Source: an uncultured Eubacterium sp.
GTDB lineage: Bacteria; Bacillota; Clostridia; Peptostreptococcales; Anaerovoracaceae
NCBI GenBank assembly: GCA_900543485.1
Contig: UQRM01000002.1
Location: 1 to 64,000 of the forward strand
Direction: 5' to 3'
DNA length: 64,000 nucleotides
Shown here: piece after piece, positions 17,409 to 27,010 of the stretch
Layout of the letters: each line of letters opens with the position of its first letter
How positions within the stretch are numbered: position 1 is the stretch's first letter
Position numbers and translations under genes: made by a program
Notes under the pieces: model-generated
What the model was told of the DNA's origin: nothing
The model's database searches: none
Seen by the model: the letters and a program-made list of their open reading frames with translations, nothing else

Positions 17409-18194
17409 TCACAGCGGCAGGTCCTTTCGCTGAAACCACACTATCCCCAGAGCGTACAGACAGACGGCAATCGCGGCCATGGCTGCAAACTGCCCTTCGT
17501 AACCGCTGCCGTCGATTATCTTCTGAGTATCGAACAGCGTGTTCAGGGTCACGTATTTCAGAAAATCCAGGCTGTCCGACAGCTTGATGAACAGGCTGAT
17601 GACGAAGAAGTACAGCGGTATCCCGGCTCCGAATATCAGCGAGTTTTTGGAGCTGTTGAATATGCAGGAAGAACAGAAGCAGATGCTGCTGATGGCCAGA
17701 TGATAGAGAAACACCCCCAGATTCATCGTCAGAAAAACATCGCGGTCCAGCGCACCGGGCTGGAAGGCTTCAGCCGCCGCCAGTCCCGCCAGCGATGATA
17801 TTCCCCACATCACCACCAGGGAAAGGACGAAATACACGGCGTCGGAGACGGTAAGCTGCCACCTGGCCACAGGCGTCGAGAGAAACCCGGCCATATTTCC
17901 CTTGTCCACCTTTTCCGCCACCATCCTGTTGCCTACAAGTATGGAATACACCATGGGAAACAGTATGGCCATCAGCGCGTAGAAGGAGTTGGCCATGAAG
18001 CCGATGAGTGTTCCGTTTCCCGTCAGTATGTTGGAGGCGATGGTCCCTTCCGTGGCGTACTGCAGCTCCGTAACGGTCTCAGGGGTGAACACGTTTATCA
18101 TCACCGCCAGAAAGACGCACAGCACCAGCGTGAAGACCGCCAGAAACTTGACGTTTGATTTCACCGTCTGAAGGAAATAAGGTATGTTTATCAT
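17409..18194 (-). CDS. ABC-2 type exporter permease
   Basis: The 261-residue protein has the six-segment ABC-2 permease layout: a first membrane segment near residues 18-38, then a loop, then clusters near 60-80, 110-135, 150-175, 180-200 and 235-255. It pairs with the ATPase encoded immediately upstream, whose stop overlaps its start by 4 bp. Likely role is export of a drug, peptide or lipid; the sequence does not tell which. Confidence 0.85.
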   Translation of the reverse strand: MINIPYFLQTVKSNVKFLAVFTLVLCVFLAVMINVFTPETVTELQYATEGTIASNILTGNGTLIGFMANSFYALMAILFPMVYSILVGNRMVAEKVDKGNMAGFLSTPVARWQLTVSDAVYFVLSLVVMWGISSLAGLAAAEAFQPGALDRDVFLTMNLGVFLYHLAISSICFCSSCIFNSSKNSLIFGAGIPLYFFVISLFIKLSDSLDFLKYVTLNTLFDTQKIIDGSGYEGQFAAMAAIAVCLYALGIVWFQRKDLPL

Positions 18195-19105
18195 TTCTCG
18201 CTGCCTCCCCTCTCATCTCCTCCGTAGAACTTCATGAAGTATTCTTCCAGAGTATGCTTCTTCTCTTCCAGCGAACCGACTCTGCATCCCGCAAGCACGG
18301 CTATCAGTCCGTTTATCTCATCGTCGCCGACGGATACCAGCAGCCGCAGAGGCGTCTCGCCCTCTTCTTCCTCCGCGCCGGGGAAAGCCTTTCTCAGCCT
18401 TTCCGCGCTTTCCACGTCCATAAGCTGTATCCTGTAGGTCTTGAGGCGGGAGCGGCGAAGCTGGTCTACCGTCACCTGCCTGATGAGCCTTCCGTTCTTT
18501 ATCATTCCTATCCTGTCGCAGGTCTTCTCCACCTCGTCGAAGATGTGAGATGACAGCAGTATGGTCTTTCCCCGCGCCTTCTCCTGCTCCACCAGCTCTA
18601 TGAAGCGGTTCTGCATGAGAGGGTCGAGACCGCTGCTGGGTTCATCCAGCAGCAGGATGTCCGGGTCGTCCATGAAAGCCGCGACGATGGCCGTCTTCTG
18701 CTTCATGCCCTTTGACATTCGTTTCAGGCTGGCGTCCGGGTCCAACTCCAGCATTTCCAGCAGCTCCCTGGCCCGGGAAAAGTCCTTCATCTTCCTCATC
18801 CTGCCTATCAGCCTGAGATAGGCCTTCCCGGTCATGTCCTCGGGGAATGCTATCTCGCCGGGAAGATATCCCACCTTCTTCTGGATGACTCGCCGTTCTT
18901 TCCAGCAGTCGCGGCCCTCCACCAGTACCTGCCCCGACTGAGGCCTCATAAAACCCATCAGATGACGTATTGTGGTGGATTTCCCTGCCCCGTTGGGCCC
19001 CAGATACCCGTATACTTCTCCCGGCTCGACTTTCAGGGTAACGTCGAAGACGCCCCTGCCCGAGCCGTAATCCTTGGTCAGGTTCCTGATATCGATGGCA
19101 TTCAT
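18191..19105 (-). CDS. ABC exporter ATPase (BcrA/NatA type)
   Basis: The 304-residue ATPase has Walker A (GPNGAGKST), a modified signature (MSKGMKQKT), Walker B (ILLLDEPSSGLDP) and a switch His (LLSSHI), plus an 85-residue C-terminal extension usual in BcrA-like drug and bacteriocin exporters. GGAGGAG lies upstream of the ATG. It is co-transcribed with the ABC-2 permease from the promoter at 19128-19156. Confidence 0.9.
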   Translation of the reverse strand: MNAIDIRNLTKDYGSGRGVFDVTLKVEPGEVYGYLGPNGAGKSTTIRHLMGFMRPQSGQVLVEGRDCWKERRVIQKKVGYLPGEIAFPEDMTGKAYLRLIGRMRKMKDFSRARELLEMLELDPDASLKRMSKGMKQKTAIVAAFMDDPDILLLDEPSSGLDPLMQNRFIELVEQEKARGKTILLSSHIFDEVEKTCDRIGMIKNGRLIRQVTVDQLRRSRLKTYRIQLMDVESAERLRKAFPGAEEEEGETPLRLLVSVGDDEINGLIAVLAGCRVGSLEEKKHTLEEYFMKFYGGDERGGSEK

Positions 19106-19127
19106 GATGTCTCCTCCTTATGTAACG

Positions 19128-19156
19128 AGTATATTCCCTGCCGCGCCGTCTTTCAA
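19128..19156 (-). promoter_or_regulatory. Promoter of the ABC-2 exporter pair
   Basis: On the minus strand TTGAAA (19156-19151) and TATACT (19133-19128) are spaced by 17 bp, about 23 bp before the start codon. Confidence 0.7.
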
Positions 19157-19271
19157 CCAACAATCAGGTGAAAAGTGTCTATTTTTATGATATGATTATC
19201 ACATGCAAAAGAGATATTCGATGAAAAAACGCGATACGGAAACTGAAGGAACGATTGAGGAGGAACGACAC

Positions 19272-20246
19272 ATGAAAAAGAACAGACTTGGAAATACGGA
19301 CATATACGTCACGCCCGTCGCCTTCGGCGTGCTGACGATAGGCAACACTCAGCTCGACCTTTCTGTCAGTAAAGGCGCGGAGCTGATAAGATACGCCATT
19401 TCAAAGGGCATAAACTTCTTCGACACAGCCCAGTACTACCAGACCTACAAATATCTCCGGCAAGCTCTCAAAACTGTGGACATGTCGGCCAACGCCCCCG
19501 ACAGGCCCGTCATCTGTACCAAGAGCCTCGATTTCACCTACAGCGCGATGGAGTACGCCATCAGGGAAGCCCTCTACGAGATGAGACTGGAGGTCATCGA
19601 TATCTTCCTCCTTCACGAAGTCCGTCAGGACCCCGACTGGGAAATGCGCATCGGCGCCTGGCAGTGCCTGCAGGACTATAAGGAGAAAGGCGTCATAAAG
19701 GCCATCGGCGTCTCCACCCACCACGTGGATGTGGTGGAAAAGATGGCCGGCGTTCCCGAATGCGACGTGGTGTTCCCGCTGATAAACTTCGCCGGGCTGG
19801 GCATAAGGAAAGGCGACGGTCCCGGAACGGCCGGTGAGATGAAGACCGCCATCGAAAAATGCGCCGCTGCCGGCAAGGGCATCTTCGCCATGAAGGCCTT
19901 CGGAGGCGGAAATCTTACGGGGAGCTACATGAAAGCCCTCGATTACGTCAACTCCATCGACGGCGTGGATTCCATCATGGTAGGCATAGGAAAGAAAGAA
20001 GAAGTCGATAACCTGGTGGCCTTCGCCGAAGGAACGCTGCCCGCCGATTTTCAGCCGGATGTCAGCCACAAGAAGATACGCATCGACCAGGGCGACTGCG
20101 AAGGCTGCGGAGCCTGTATCGACAGGTGTCCCAACAAGGCCATCTCCCGCAACAAAAAAGGCCTGGCACAGGTTGACCACGACGTATGCCTCACCTGCGG
20201 CTACTGCGCGCCGGTCTGTCCCGTGCGGGCCATAATAATGTACTGA
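19272..20246 (+). CDS. Aldo/keto reductase with two C-terminal 4Fe-4S motifs
   Basis: The 324-residue protein combines an aldo/keto reductase barrel (DTAQYY with Asp51 and Tyr55, Lys84 in CTKS, LLHEV) with a ferredoxin tail. The tail has two C-x2-C-x2-C-x3-C motifs, CEGCGACIDRC and CLTCGYCAPVC, each able to hold a 4Fe-4S cluster. Such fusions are common in anaerobes and may use ferredoxin as electron donor; the substrate is unknown. The ATG at 19272 follows GAGGAGG; the frame extends 23 codons upstream without a good site. It converges on the NRPS/PKS operon and is probably not part of it. Confidence 0.88.
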   Translation: MKKNRLGNTDIYVTPVAFGVLTIGNTQLDLSVSKGAELIRYAISKGINFFDTAQYYQTYKYLRQALKTVDMSANAPDRPVICTKSLDFTYSAMEYAIREALYEMRLEVIDIFLLHEVRQDPDWEMRIGAWQCLQDYKEKGVIKAIGVSTHHVDVVEKMAGVPECDVVFPLINFAGLGIRKGDGPGTAGEMKTAIEKCAAAGKGIFAMKAFGGGNLTGSYMKALDYVNSIDGVDSIMVGIGKKEEVDNLVAFAEGTLPADFQPDVSHKKIRIDQGDCEGCGACIDRCPNKAISRNKKGLAQVDHDVCLTCGYCAPVCPVRAIIMY

Positions 20247-20267
20247 TTTTCCAGCCATCGCCCCCGT

Positions 20268-20966
20268 TTACTTTATGCTTTCCGCGATCCTGAGACCGAG
20301 TTCTGTGAACCCGGTCTCATTCATGTATTCGATATCGATCTTTTCATATCTTTCTGCCAGACATACTGAGAATATATATCCTCCATACTCCCATGTATGC
20401 AGCTTTTCTGCGCGATCGTCGTCAAGCAGATTTACACCCGTCATCGTTTCCGACAGACCTTCTCCTGTATATTTGCCGTATGCCTCTTTTCTCGTCCATA
20501 CTTCAAAAAAGCGGCGGCAGCGCTGCTGACCACTCTCCGAAGCGTCGACGTATGCGATTTCGTCTTTATGGAAAGCCAGCTCCATAACATCAAAAGGCGG
20601 GGTATCGTTTTTTTCCACATCCGCCCCTACCATCCCTTCGGAGGATGATGCGCATATCACGCATTTTCTCGTATGCGACCAATTGAAGTGCAGTCCGTAA
20701 TCGTGCGAAAAATGCGGTTTTCCGTATTTCCCCGGACATATATCGACCGGCAGCTCCGCATCGCCGCGCAGTTGCCTCAGCTGCACGGCGCAGAGAAGCT
20801 CCGCGTACAGCGAAAGCTTTCTGTCTATGTCGTATCTATAGCGCTTGATCTTTTCTCTGCGCTTTTCCGAGACGCATCTCATCAGAAGCCTGTCGCGCTC
20901 TGTAAAAATATCGTTTTCAGCAAAAACGCAGCAAATATTTACCGTCATCATATCCCCCGGTGTCAT
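20268..20966 (-). CDS. Sfp-type 4'-phosphopantetheinyl transferase
   Basis: This 232-residue enzyme attaches the phosphopantetheine arm from CoA to carrier domains. The two diagnostic motifs are present: VGADVEK with metal ligands Asp116 and Glu118, and FFEVWTRKEAYGKYTGEGL with Glu155, Lys160 and Glu161. Length and motifs fit the broad-range Sfp group used for NRPS/PKS. It is the last gene of the operon, coupled to the KS-ACP-C gene by TGATG. An alternative ATG at 20948 has a GGGGG site and would give 226 residues. It should activate the eight carrier domains encoded upstream. Confidence 0.95.
   Translation of the reverse strand: MTPGDMMTVNICCVFAENDIFTERDRLLMRCVSEKRREKIKRYRYDIDRKLSLYAELLCAVQLRQLRGDAELPVDICPGKYGKPHFSHDYGLHFNWSHTRKCVICASSSEGMVGADVEKNDTPPFDVMELAFHKDEIAYVDASESGQQRCRRFFEVWTRKEAYGKYTGEGLSETMTGVNLLDDDRAEKLHTWEYGGYIFSVCLAERYEKIDIEYMNETGFTELGLRIAESIK
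20291..20319. other. Long hairpin inside the 3' end of the phosphopantetheinyl transferase gene
   Basis: TGAGACCG (20291-20298) pairs with CGGTCTCA (20312-20319), and GTTC pairs with GAAC inside, with a single A-C mismatch and a TGT loop. It has no T run. It lies in the convergent zone with the aldo/keto reductase gene, where no ordinary terminator is visible. Confidence 0.5.
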
Positions 20967-23900
20967 CAGTAAAACCTGAACGAATCTGCGCTGTCAGCGC
21001 TGTCATCCGCAGGTTCTGTCCGCTGCAGACTTCCTGCTGTCTCTTCCGGGCTATGGACGATCTGAGAGAGTATGTTCACATACTGTTCAGTGAAATCATC
21101 TATCGTACTCTCAAAGAACAGATCGGTGTTGTATTCCGCCATGATTTCCAGTTCATTTTCCTTCTCCACTAAATTATACGTCATTTCAAAATGTGAAGTC
21201 GACGGAAGCAGCGACTCCACCTGTGCGAAGCCTATGTCTTCAAGCGTCTTTCCCTGCCTTCCGTAATTCTGCATCACGAACGAATACTGGAACAGGGGCG
21301 AAAAGCCGGGAAGCCGTTCAAACTGCGTCCTGCTCACGACTTCTTCAAACGGAAGCTGCGTGTTCTGATATACATCTGCGATCCTTTCTGCATTCGCCTC
21401 TATGAAAGCCTCAAGGGTCTGCTGTCTGTCGATCCGGCTGCGTATGACCACCGTATTCGAGAAGAACCCTATCAGGCCCTGTGCTTCTGCCTGCGTACGA
21501 TTTGCTACGGGAACGCCTACACCTATGTCAGTCTGCCCTGTATAGAGGCACAGGTTCAGTGCATATGCCGATTCAAGCACCATGAACAGCGAAACAGCAT
21601 GCTTTCTGCTCCATCGCCTCAGCTCCTCCACGAGATTTTCCGGCACGCTGTAATGCTTGACGCTGCCGCTGAAGGTCTGAGCCGAAGGCCTTTTCTTATC
21701 CGTCGGGAATTTCAGAATGCCTGAAAAGCCGTCCAGTTCATCGTTCCAAAACCGCATCTGCTTCGCTGCTTCCTCCCCTTCAAGGAATCCGTTTTCCCAT
21801 GCAGAGTAATCCGCATACTGTATCTCCGGTATTTCCGGTCTGAGCTCCTTTTCCTGCATATACCCCTCGTAGTATTCGATGAATTCCTTCATGAATATGC
21901 CTACGGACCAGCCATCTGCCGCAATGTGGTGTACATTTACGAACCAGAACGCCGAATCTCCCGCATTTATCAGGCGATGCCTTACAGGCGGCTCTTCGTC
22001 CAGACGGAACGAGTACCTGCAGTCCTTCGCGAATTCCCTCATCAGCTCGCTCTCTCCTGCGTCCGGCCTGTCTTCATGCAGAAACGGAATCCTGTGATCC
22101 TCCCGTACCTTCTGATAATACTCACCATCCTCTTTTTTATAGACAGTGCGCAGTATTTCATGATTCGCCGCTATACGGTCTACCGATGCCCTGAAGGCTT
22201 CCGGATCGACCGGACCCTCTATGCGGAATAAATTGGGCATATTATACACGGAACCGTCCGGAATGCTCTCCAAGAGAAACAGCATTCTCCGCTGATTGTA
22301 CGACACCGGCATCCATTCACGCCTTGCCGCCGGATGAATTCTGTATACGTCAGCGATATCCTCCATATGCGCCTTGCCTTCGGAGCTGTTCAGAATACCG
22401 CAGATATGTTCTTCAAGCAGTTCTACAGTGCAGCAGTCAAATATCACGTCGAAATCCAGCTCTATCCCGAATCTCTTCTCAATGCTGCTGAGGATATTCA
22501 TCCCCATGAGTGAATTGGCCCCGAGATCGAACACATCTTCATCATCTCTCAGCGAATCGATATCCAGCTCTCTCATCCAGAGCTTTCTCAGAAACTCCTT
22601 AACGCTCAGTTCCTCATCCTCCGCCGCTTCCTCTCCTGTCTCCGCTCCGTTTACGGACTTCATCTTCCCCGGCCACACTTTGGTCTTGCTGAAAGGATAT
22701 GTAGGCAGATGACAGCGCCTGTGCTCCCCGGATCCATAATATCTGCTCCAGTCTATATCCGCCCCGCATTCATAGATAAAGGGCAGTATGCGGTCAACAG
22801 CGCGTTCCGGATCACCCGCAGCAGCAGGAACGAAGATCTTGTTCCTGCTGTCAACATGCGGGAGCAGCACTTCCTCTCCGCCCGTCTCTATATAGATGAT
22901 ATCTTCCTGCTCCTGGATTTTGGCGACGTAGCTTTTGAAGCCTTCACAGTCGAAGCTGTCGTCTCTGCTTTTCATGGATTCGATAGCTTCTCCGAAAGTC
23001 ACACCAGCCGTAATGCATGCCATCGCCGCGTTGCCTTTTCCCGCTCCGATAACCTTCCATAAGGATACTCCTTTTTCCTGCAGGCACCTGGCGAAGTCCA
23101 CTGCAAACTCAAGCTCCGCCTCATCGGATATCTTCGAGCACAACAGCACTGCTCTGCGCGCCGCCGCCTTTTGAACCTTTCCCACATCGGACAGCTTGCG
23201 TATCAGTTCATCGCGGTCGGACGCGTTGAAGGCCCGCCTGTAATCATAATCATCCCTTCCGCGGTTCAGTGTGTAGGAAACAGATCCGAGCGACGCTTCC
23301 CATGAGGCAGCAGACTCCGCGATCCTGCTGCAGTATCTGAGGAGTCCATCTTCCGTCTTTGCACTTACTGTAAACAGGTATGTTTCCGGCATCCTGTCTT
23401 CGTCAGCATCGCGCTCATACTCTTCCATAATCAGATGCACATTGGTACCGCTGATTCCGAACGCGCTTACCGCTCCCAGCTTCTTTCTCCCCCGCGGCCA
23501 CGAATCCTCTTCCACGGCCGGGTATACCATGGAATGTTCAAAATCGATGAAAGGATTTGGCGACTGAAAATCCCTCAGCGGGTATCGTCTGTCGTTTTTC
23601 ATCGATACGATCAGCTTTATCAGGCTGGCAATTCCGGCAGCAGCGCCCATATGTGCATAATTCGTCTTCAGGCTCCCCACGGGACAGATGCTCACCGCAT
23701 CCGTATACTCCCTGCATGCATCCGTGATCGCTGATATTTCTATAGGGTCTCCCAGCTTCGTCCCCGTGCCGTGGGCCTCGTAATAGCCTATTTCCTCCGG
23801 ATTTATGCCGCCTTTCTTCCACGTTCTGAGCAGCAGCTCCTTCTGCGCATCGCCGCTCGGCGCCGCCACGCTGTTTGACCTGCCTCCGTCCTGATTTGCC

Positions 23901-24667
23901 GCCGCCGATTTTATCACCGCCAGTATGGGATCATTATCCTTTTCCGCGTCCGCAAGCCTCTTTAAAAATACTATTCCTCCGCCTTCTCCGCCGTTGATGC
24001 CGTCTGCTCTCTGATCGAAAGCCCTGCAGTGCCCGTCCGGAGACGACAGTCCGTCATCTTCTCCCGTATCTTCGTATAGCTGAAGATCCAGAGTGACTCC
24101 GCCTGCGAGAGCCATATCGCATTCACCTGCGTTGAGCTGCATACATCCGTGATATACGGCATATAAGGAAGATGAGCATGCCGTTTCAAACACTGCAGCA
24201 TCGGCTCTCAGATCCAGAAGATAGGAAATCCTTCCGGCCATAGTGTCCTTGAGATTCCCCATTACGGAAAGCCCGCTGTTATCATCGAGCCAGTCGGCAT
24301 ATCTGCTGCTGTGGGCTCCCAGATATACTCCCGTACGGCTTCCCCTGATTTCCGAAAGGCTGTACCCGCTGTCTTCCACGGCGCCGCATGCCAGTTCCGC
24401 CGCTATCCTGTTCTGAGGGTCCATAAGGACTGCTTCGTGCTTTGAAATGTTGAAAAACTCGTGATCGAAATATTCTATTCCATCGAGATATGCCCTGCTC
24501 TTCACAGCCAGCTCATCCGGAATCCCAAACAGCGCCCTGCGTTCTTCGCTCATGGGACGCACGGCGTCGACTCTGCCGGAGAGGATTCGGTCAAGATCGT
24601 ATGCGTCTTCCGCCATGGGAAAGCGACCGCTCATTCCAATAACTGCAATCGGTTCAAAATTATGCAT
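20966..24667 (-). CDS. Hybrid PKS-NRPS subunit: KS-AT(degenerate)-ACP-C
   Basis: Domain order over 1233 residues: ketosynthase 5-430 (Cys164 in TACSSS, His299 in AHGTGT, His339 in TNYAH, where the usual Gly before His is Ala); a shrunken acyltransferase-like region about 505-640, in which the GHSxG serine motif has become GAGKGN (541-546) and cannot be catalytic; ACP 690-760 (Ser719 in DLGANS); condensation domain 785-1210 (HHIAADG, 913-919, intact). It should extend an acyl chain by one unit and then pass it to an amine or hydroxyl on another carrier. With its own AT dead, malonyl loading must come in trans, perhaps from the KS-AT-ACP subunit. It starts 16 bp after the C-A*-T gene. Confidence 0.92.
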   Translation of the reverse strand: MHNFEPIAVIGMSGRFPMAEDAYDLDRILSGRVDAVRPMSEERRALFGIPDELAVKSRAYLDGIEYFDHEFFNISKHEAVLMDPQNRIAAELACGAVEDSGYSLSEIRGSRTGVYLGAHSSRYADWLDDNSGLSVMGNLKDTMAGRISYLLDLRADAAVFETACSSSLYAVYHGCMQLNAGECDMALAGGVTLDLQLYEDTGEDDGLSSPDGHCRAFDQRADGINGGEGGGIVFLKRLADAEKDNDPILAVIKSAAANQDGGRSNSVAAPSGDAQKELLLRTWKKGGINPEEIGYYEAHGTGTKLGDPIEISAITDACREYTDAVSICPVGSLKTNYAHMGAAAGIASLIKLIVSMKNDRRYPLRDFQSPNPFIDFEHSMVYPAVEEDSWPRGRKKLGAVSAFGISGTNVHLIMEEYERDADEDRMPETYLFTVSAKTEDGLLRYCSRIAESAASWEASLGSVSYTLNRGRDDYDYRRAFNASDRDELIRKLSDVGKVQKAAARRAVLLCSKISDEAELEFAVDFARCLQEKGVSLWKVIGAGKGNAAMACITAGVTFGEAIESMKSRDDSFDCEGFKSYVAKIQEQEDIIYIETGGEEVLLPHVDSRNKIFVPAAAGDPERAVDRILPFIYECGADIDWSRYYGSGEHRRCHLPTYPFSKTKVWPGKMKSVNGAETGEEAAEDEELSVKEFLRKLWMRELDIDSLRDDEDVFDLGANSLMGMNILSSIEKRFGIELDFDVIFDCCTVELLEEHICGILNSSEGKAHMEDIADVYRIHPAARREWMPVSYNQRRMLFLLESIPDGSVYNMPNLFRIEGPVDPEAFRASVDRIAANHEILRTVYKKEDGEYYQKVREDHRIPFLHEDRPDAGESELMREFAKDCRYSFRLDEEPPVRHRLINAGDSAFWFVNVHHIAADGWSVGIFMKEFIEYYEGYMQEKELRPEIPEIQYADYSAWENGFLEGEEAAKQMRFWNDELDGFSGILKFPTDKKRPSAQTFSGSVKHYSVPENLVEELRRWSRKHAVSLFMVLESAYALNLCLYTGQTDIGVGVPVANRTQAEAQGLIGFFSNTVVIRSRIDRQQTLEAFIEANAERIADVYQNTQLPFEEVVSRTQFERLPGFSPLFQYSFVMQNYGRQGKTLEDIGFAQVESLLPSTSHFEMTYNLVEKENELEIMAEYNTDLFFESTIDDFTEQYVNILSQIVHSPEETAGSLQRTEPADDSADSADSFRFY

Positions 24668-24683
24668 AATCTCATATCCTTTC

Positions 24684-27008
24684 CTAAAAACTTACGCCTT
24701 CTGTTTCCCCTGAAGAAGCATCGCCGGCCTCCTCCTTAAAATACGCGGCCTGCTCCTGGATCGTATTGCATGAAAACAGCGCAGCTATATTTATATCTCT
24801 GTCAAACTCGCTGTTCAGCCTCTGAAACAGCTTGACAGCCAGCATCGAGTTTCCTCCCGCTTCGAAGAATTTATCGTATATCGAGAAATCATCCGACCCC
24901 AGGATATCGCTCCATATACTGTAGATCTTATCCTCGTCAGCGCTTCTCCTGCGCGCGGTATAAAACCGTATGCCCTCCCCGTGCGAACCTCCCGGCCTGA
25001 AGCCTATGGGAACGTTTTCGTTTCTTACGGCATGCCTTATATCCTCTATCGCATCGTCAGGCAGCGGCATATCCGATCCGGTGCAGAACACTACCCCGAA
25101 CCTTCCGTCATGTGCCTCCGCTATCTCGACAGCTGTGACGCCTTCTTCCTTTAAAATATGTTCTCTGATTTCCGCCGCCTTTAAGATATTTTCCCTTGCG
25201 CCTTCCCGTTCCCATCGATCCCTCGTCATCACCGCCAGCGGTTTTACAGGCAGCGTTCCGATATCTGCCTCCGTCCCGCTGCTGAGGATCACGTAGCCGC
25301 CCTTTGAAAGCCCTTCCGCTTTTACGAACACGCAGCGCGCATCGGGAACGTCGAGGGCTTCACGTACAGTCTCATTGAGCTCGCTGAGCGAAACCCTATG
25401 CCCGTCTATATCCACTGCATCCGACTTATCTTCATTTATCCTGAGCTGACCATCTTCCGTTATGCATCCGTACTGACCTGTATCTTCGAGACCGTTCTCT
25501 CCCATCATCACGATGCTGCCTTCAAACCCGTCCGGAAGCCGTCGTCCGGCCTCATCTGTGACTGCGATCTCCCCGGGCTTCATATCAGCCTGCTTCGTCG
25601 TCAGCTTTAAGTCCCTTACCTTTATATCCGGGGCTTCAAGAACCTGTCTGAGCATGAGCGTATATACATTCATCAGGGTTTTCATCCTCGCTTCATCATA
25701 CAGAGCTTCGTTGTATAAAAACTCCAGTTCTATTCTGTCCGGACTGTCATATACGGTAAAGCAGAAATCATATCTGAAGTCCTCATTTTCCCTTTCCTCA
25801 ATCGTTTCGACGGTGTACTCGGTGCCTCCTATGCTGATCGCTTCTCCCGAAGACACGCCGAGAAGGCTCCTGCTCTGAACTGCGAAGGAGATCTGGAACA
25901 GTGGATTGACTCCGTCCCTCCTCTTTATTTCCGCAGCTTCATACAGATCGCTCAGGGTTATATTCTGATGCTCTATTCCTGCAAAGAGCGTGTCCTGCGT
26001 CTTTTTCAGGTGCTGTTCGTACGTGTCGTCGGGGTCTATGTCGACCGGCAGCGCCACGGTGGTGGCAAAATCACCGATCGTCTCCATGTATTTCGGGTCT
26101 TCCCGTCCTGCCAGCGGCGTCCCTGTAATGAATGACGTGCTGCCTGTATATCTCCATATCAGCAGGCTGTATACCGACAGCAGCAGCGCGTGGACCGCGG
26201 TGCCCTTTTCCCTTGCCGCATCGTGAACTCTGCTGCTCAGGTCATCATCCACCATCGCTTTGAAAGGCCTCGCCGTCTGCGATAGCTTTCCTTTCCGCGG
26301 AAACACCGTCGGCGCCTCCAGGACATCCTCTCTGCCTCTTAAAATTCCTTTCCAGAATTCATAGTTTTCCCCATATCTCTCTCCTGCCTCTTCTGAACCG
26401 TTTGCCAGTACAAAGCTGCTGTATGGCTCATAACGCTTCACCTTCTGTTCCCGTCTGTCGAGATACGTAAAAAACTGTTTCAGAAAGACGCCTGCCGACC
26501 ATCCGTCGCATATGATATGGTGGATCGATACGAGAAGCAGCGCTTCATCTGCATTTTTCCGGATCAGCATAAAGCGCGCAGGCAGCTCTCTCCTCAGATC
26601 AAAGGGCCTTCGTATGAACTCGTCTTTCTTTATCCTCACATCTTCTTCCGTCCCGGCCTGCGACTCATCCAGATATTCGAATGAGATCTGCCCTTCTCTG
26701 TCTGTATACTGATATACGTTCCCGTCGAGTTCAGCGAATCTGTAACGAAACACATCGTGATCCTCCACGGTCTTCATGACGGCATCCCTGCAGGCCTGGC
26801 AGTCTACGCTGTTCTTCATATTGATCCGGAACATTATATTGTAGTACGGGTTCTCCCCTTCCTTTTCAAGACAGTATGACCACCACACTCCCTGCTGCTG
26901 CTTTGACAGCGGGTATATTCCATACTCCGCTCCGCTGGCGTTTATCCTCTCTATTGCGATCTTTTTCTTTTCCTCTGTAAGCGATCGGTACTTTTCGATT
27001 ATATCCAT
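24684..27008 (-). CDS. NRPS subunit: C-A(degenerate)-T
   Basis: This 774-residue protein has a condensation domain (about 30-455, HHIICDG at 163-169 intact) and a C-terminal carrier domain (690-757, Ser721 in EAGGNS). Between them, instead of a 500-residue adenylation domain, are about 215 residues that keep only A-domain-like C-terminal pieces (LPDGFEGSIV, then DGQLRINEDKSDAVDIDGH); the ATP-binding motifs are gone. So this module can form a bond but cannot activate its own amino acid; its carrier must be loaded in trans. I chose the ATG at 27008 (GGGGG upstream), 2 bp after the preceding gene; the frame is also open to 27035. Confidence 0.88.
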   Translation of the reverse strand: MDIIEKYRSLTEEKKKIAIERINASGAEYGIYPLSKQQQGVWWSYCLEKEGENPYYNIMFRINMKNSVDCQACRDAVMKTVEDHDVFRYRFAELDGNVYQYTDREGQISFEYLDESQAGTEEDVRIKKDEFIRRPFDLRRELPARFMLIRKNADEALLLVSIHHIICDGWSAGVFLKQFFTYLDRREQKVKRYEPYSSFVLANGSEEAGERYGENYEFWKGILRGREDVLEAPTVFPRKGKLSQTARPFKAMVDDDLSSRVHDAAREKGTAVHALLLSVYSLLIWRYTGSTSFITGTPLAGREDPKYMETIGDFATTVALPVDIDPDDTYEQHLKKTQDTLFAGIEHQNITLSDLYEAAEIKRRDGVNPLFQISFAVQSRSLLGVSSGEAISIGGTEYTVETIEERENEDFRYDFCFTVYDSPDRIELEFLYNEALYDEARMKTLMNVYTLMLRQVLEAPDIKVRDLKLTTKQADMKPGEIAVTDEAGRRLPDGFEGSIVMMGENGLEDTGQYGCITEDGQLRINEDKSDAVDIDGHRVSLSELNETVREALDVPDARCVFVKAEGLSKGGYVILSSGTEADIGTLPVKPLAVMTRDRWEREGARENILKAAEIREHILKEEGVTAVEIAEAHDGRFGVVFCTGSDMPLPDDAIEDIRHAVRNENVPIGFRPGGSHGEGIRFYTARRRSADEDKIYSIWSDILGSDDFSIYDKFFEAGGNSMLAVKLFQRLNSEFDRDINIAALFSCNTIQEQAAYFKEEAGDASSGETEGVSF

Positions 27009-27010
27009 TG

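Noticed and set aside
19272..20246. Aldo/keto reductase as a tailoring enzyme of the cluster
   Set aside because: It is adjacent but convergent, has its own ribosome site and belongs to a ferredoxin-type reductase family common in anaerobes. I cannot exclude it but see no positive evidence.
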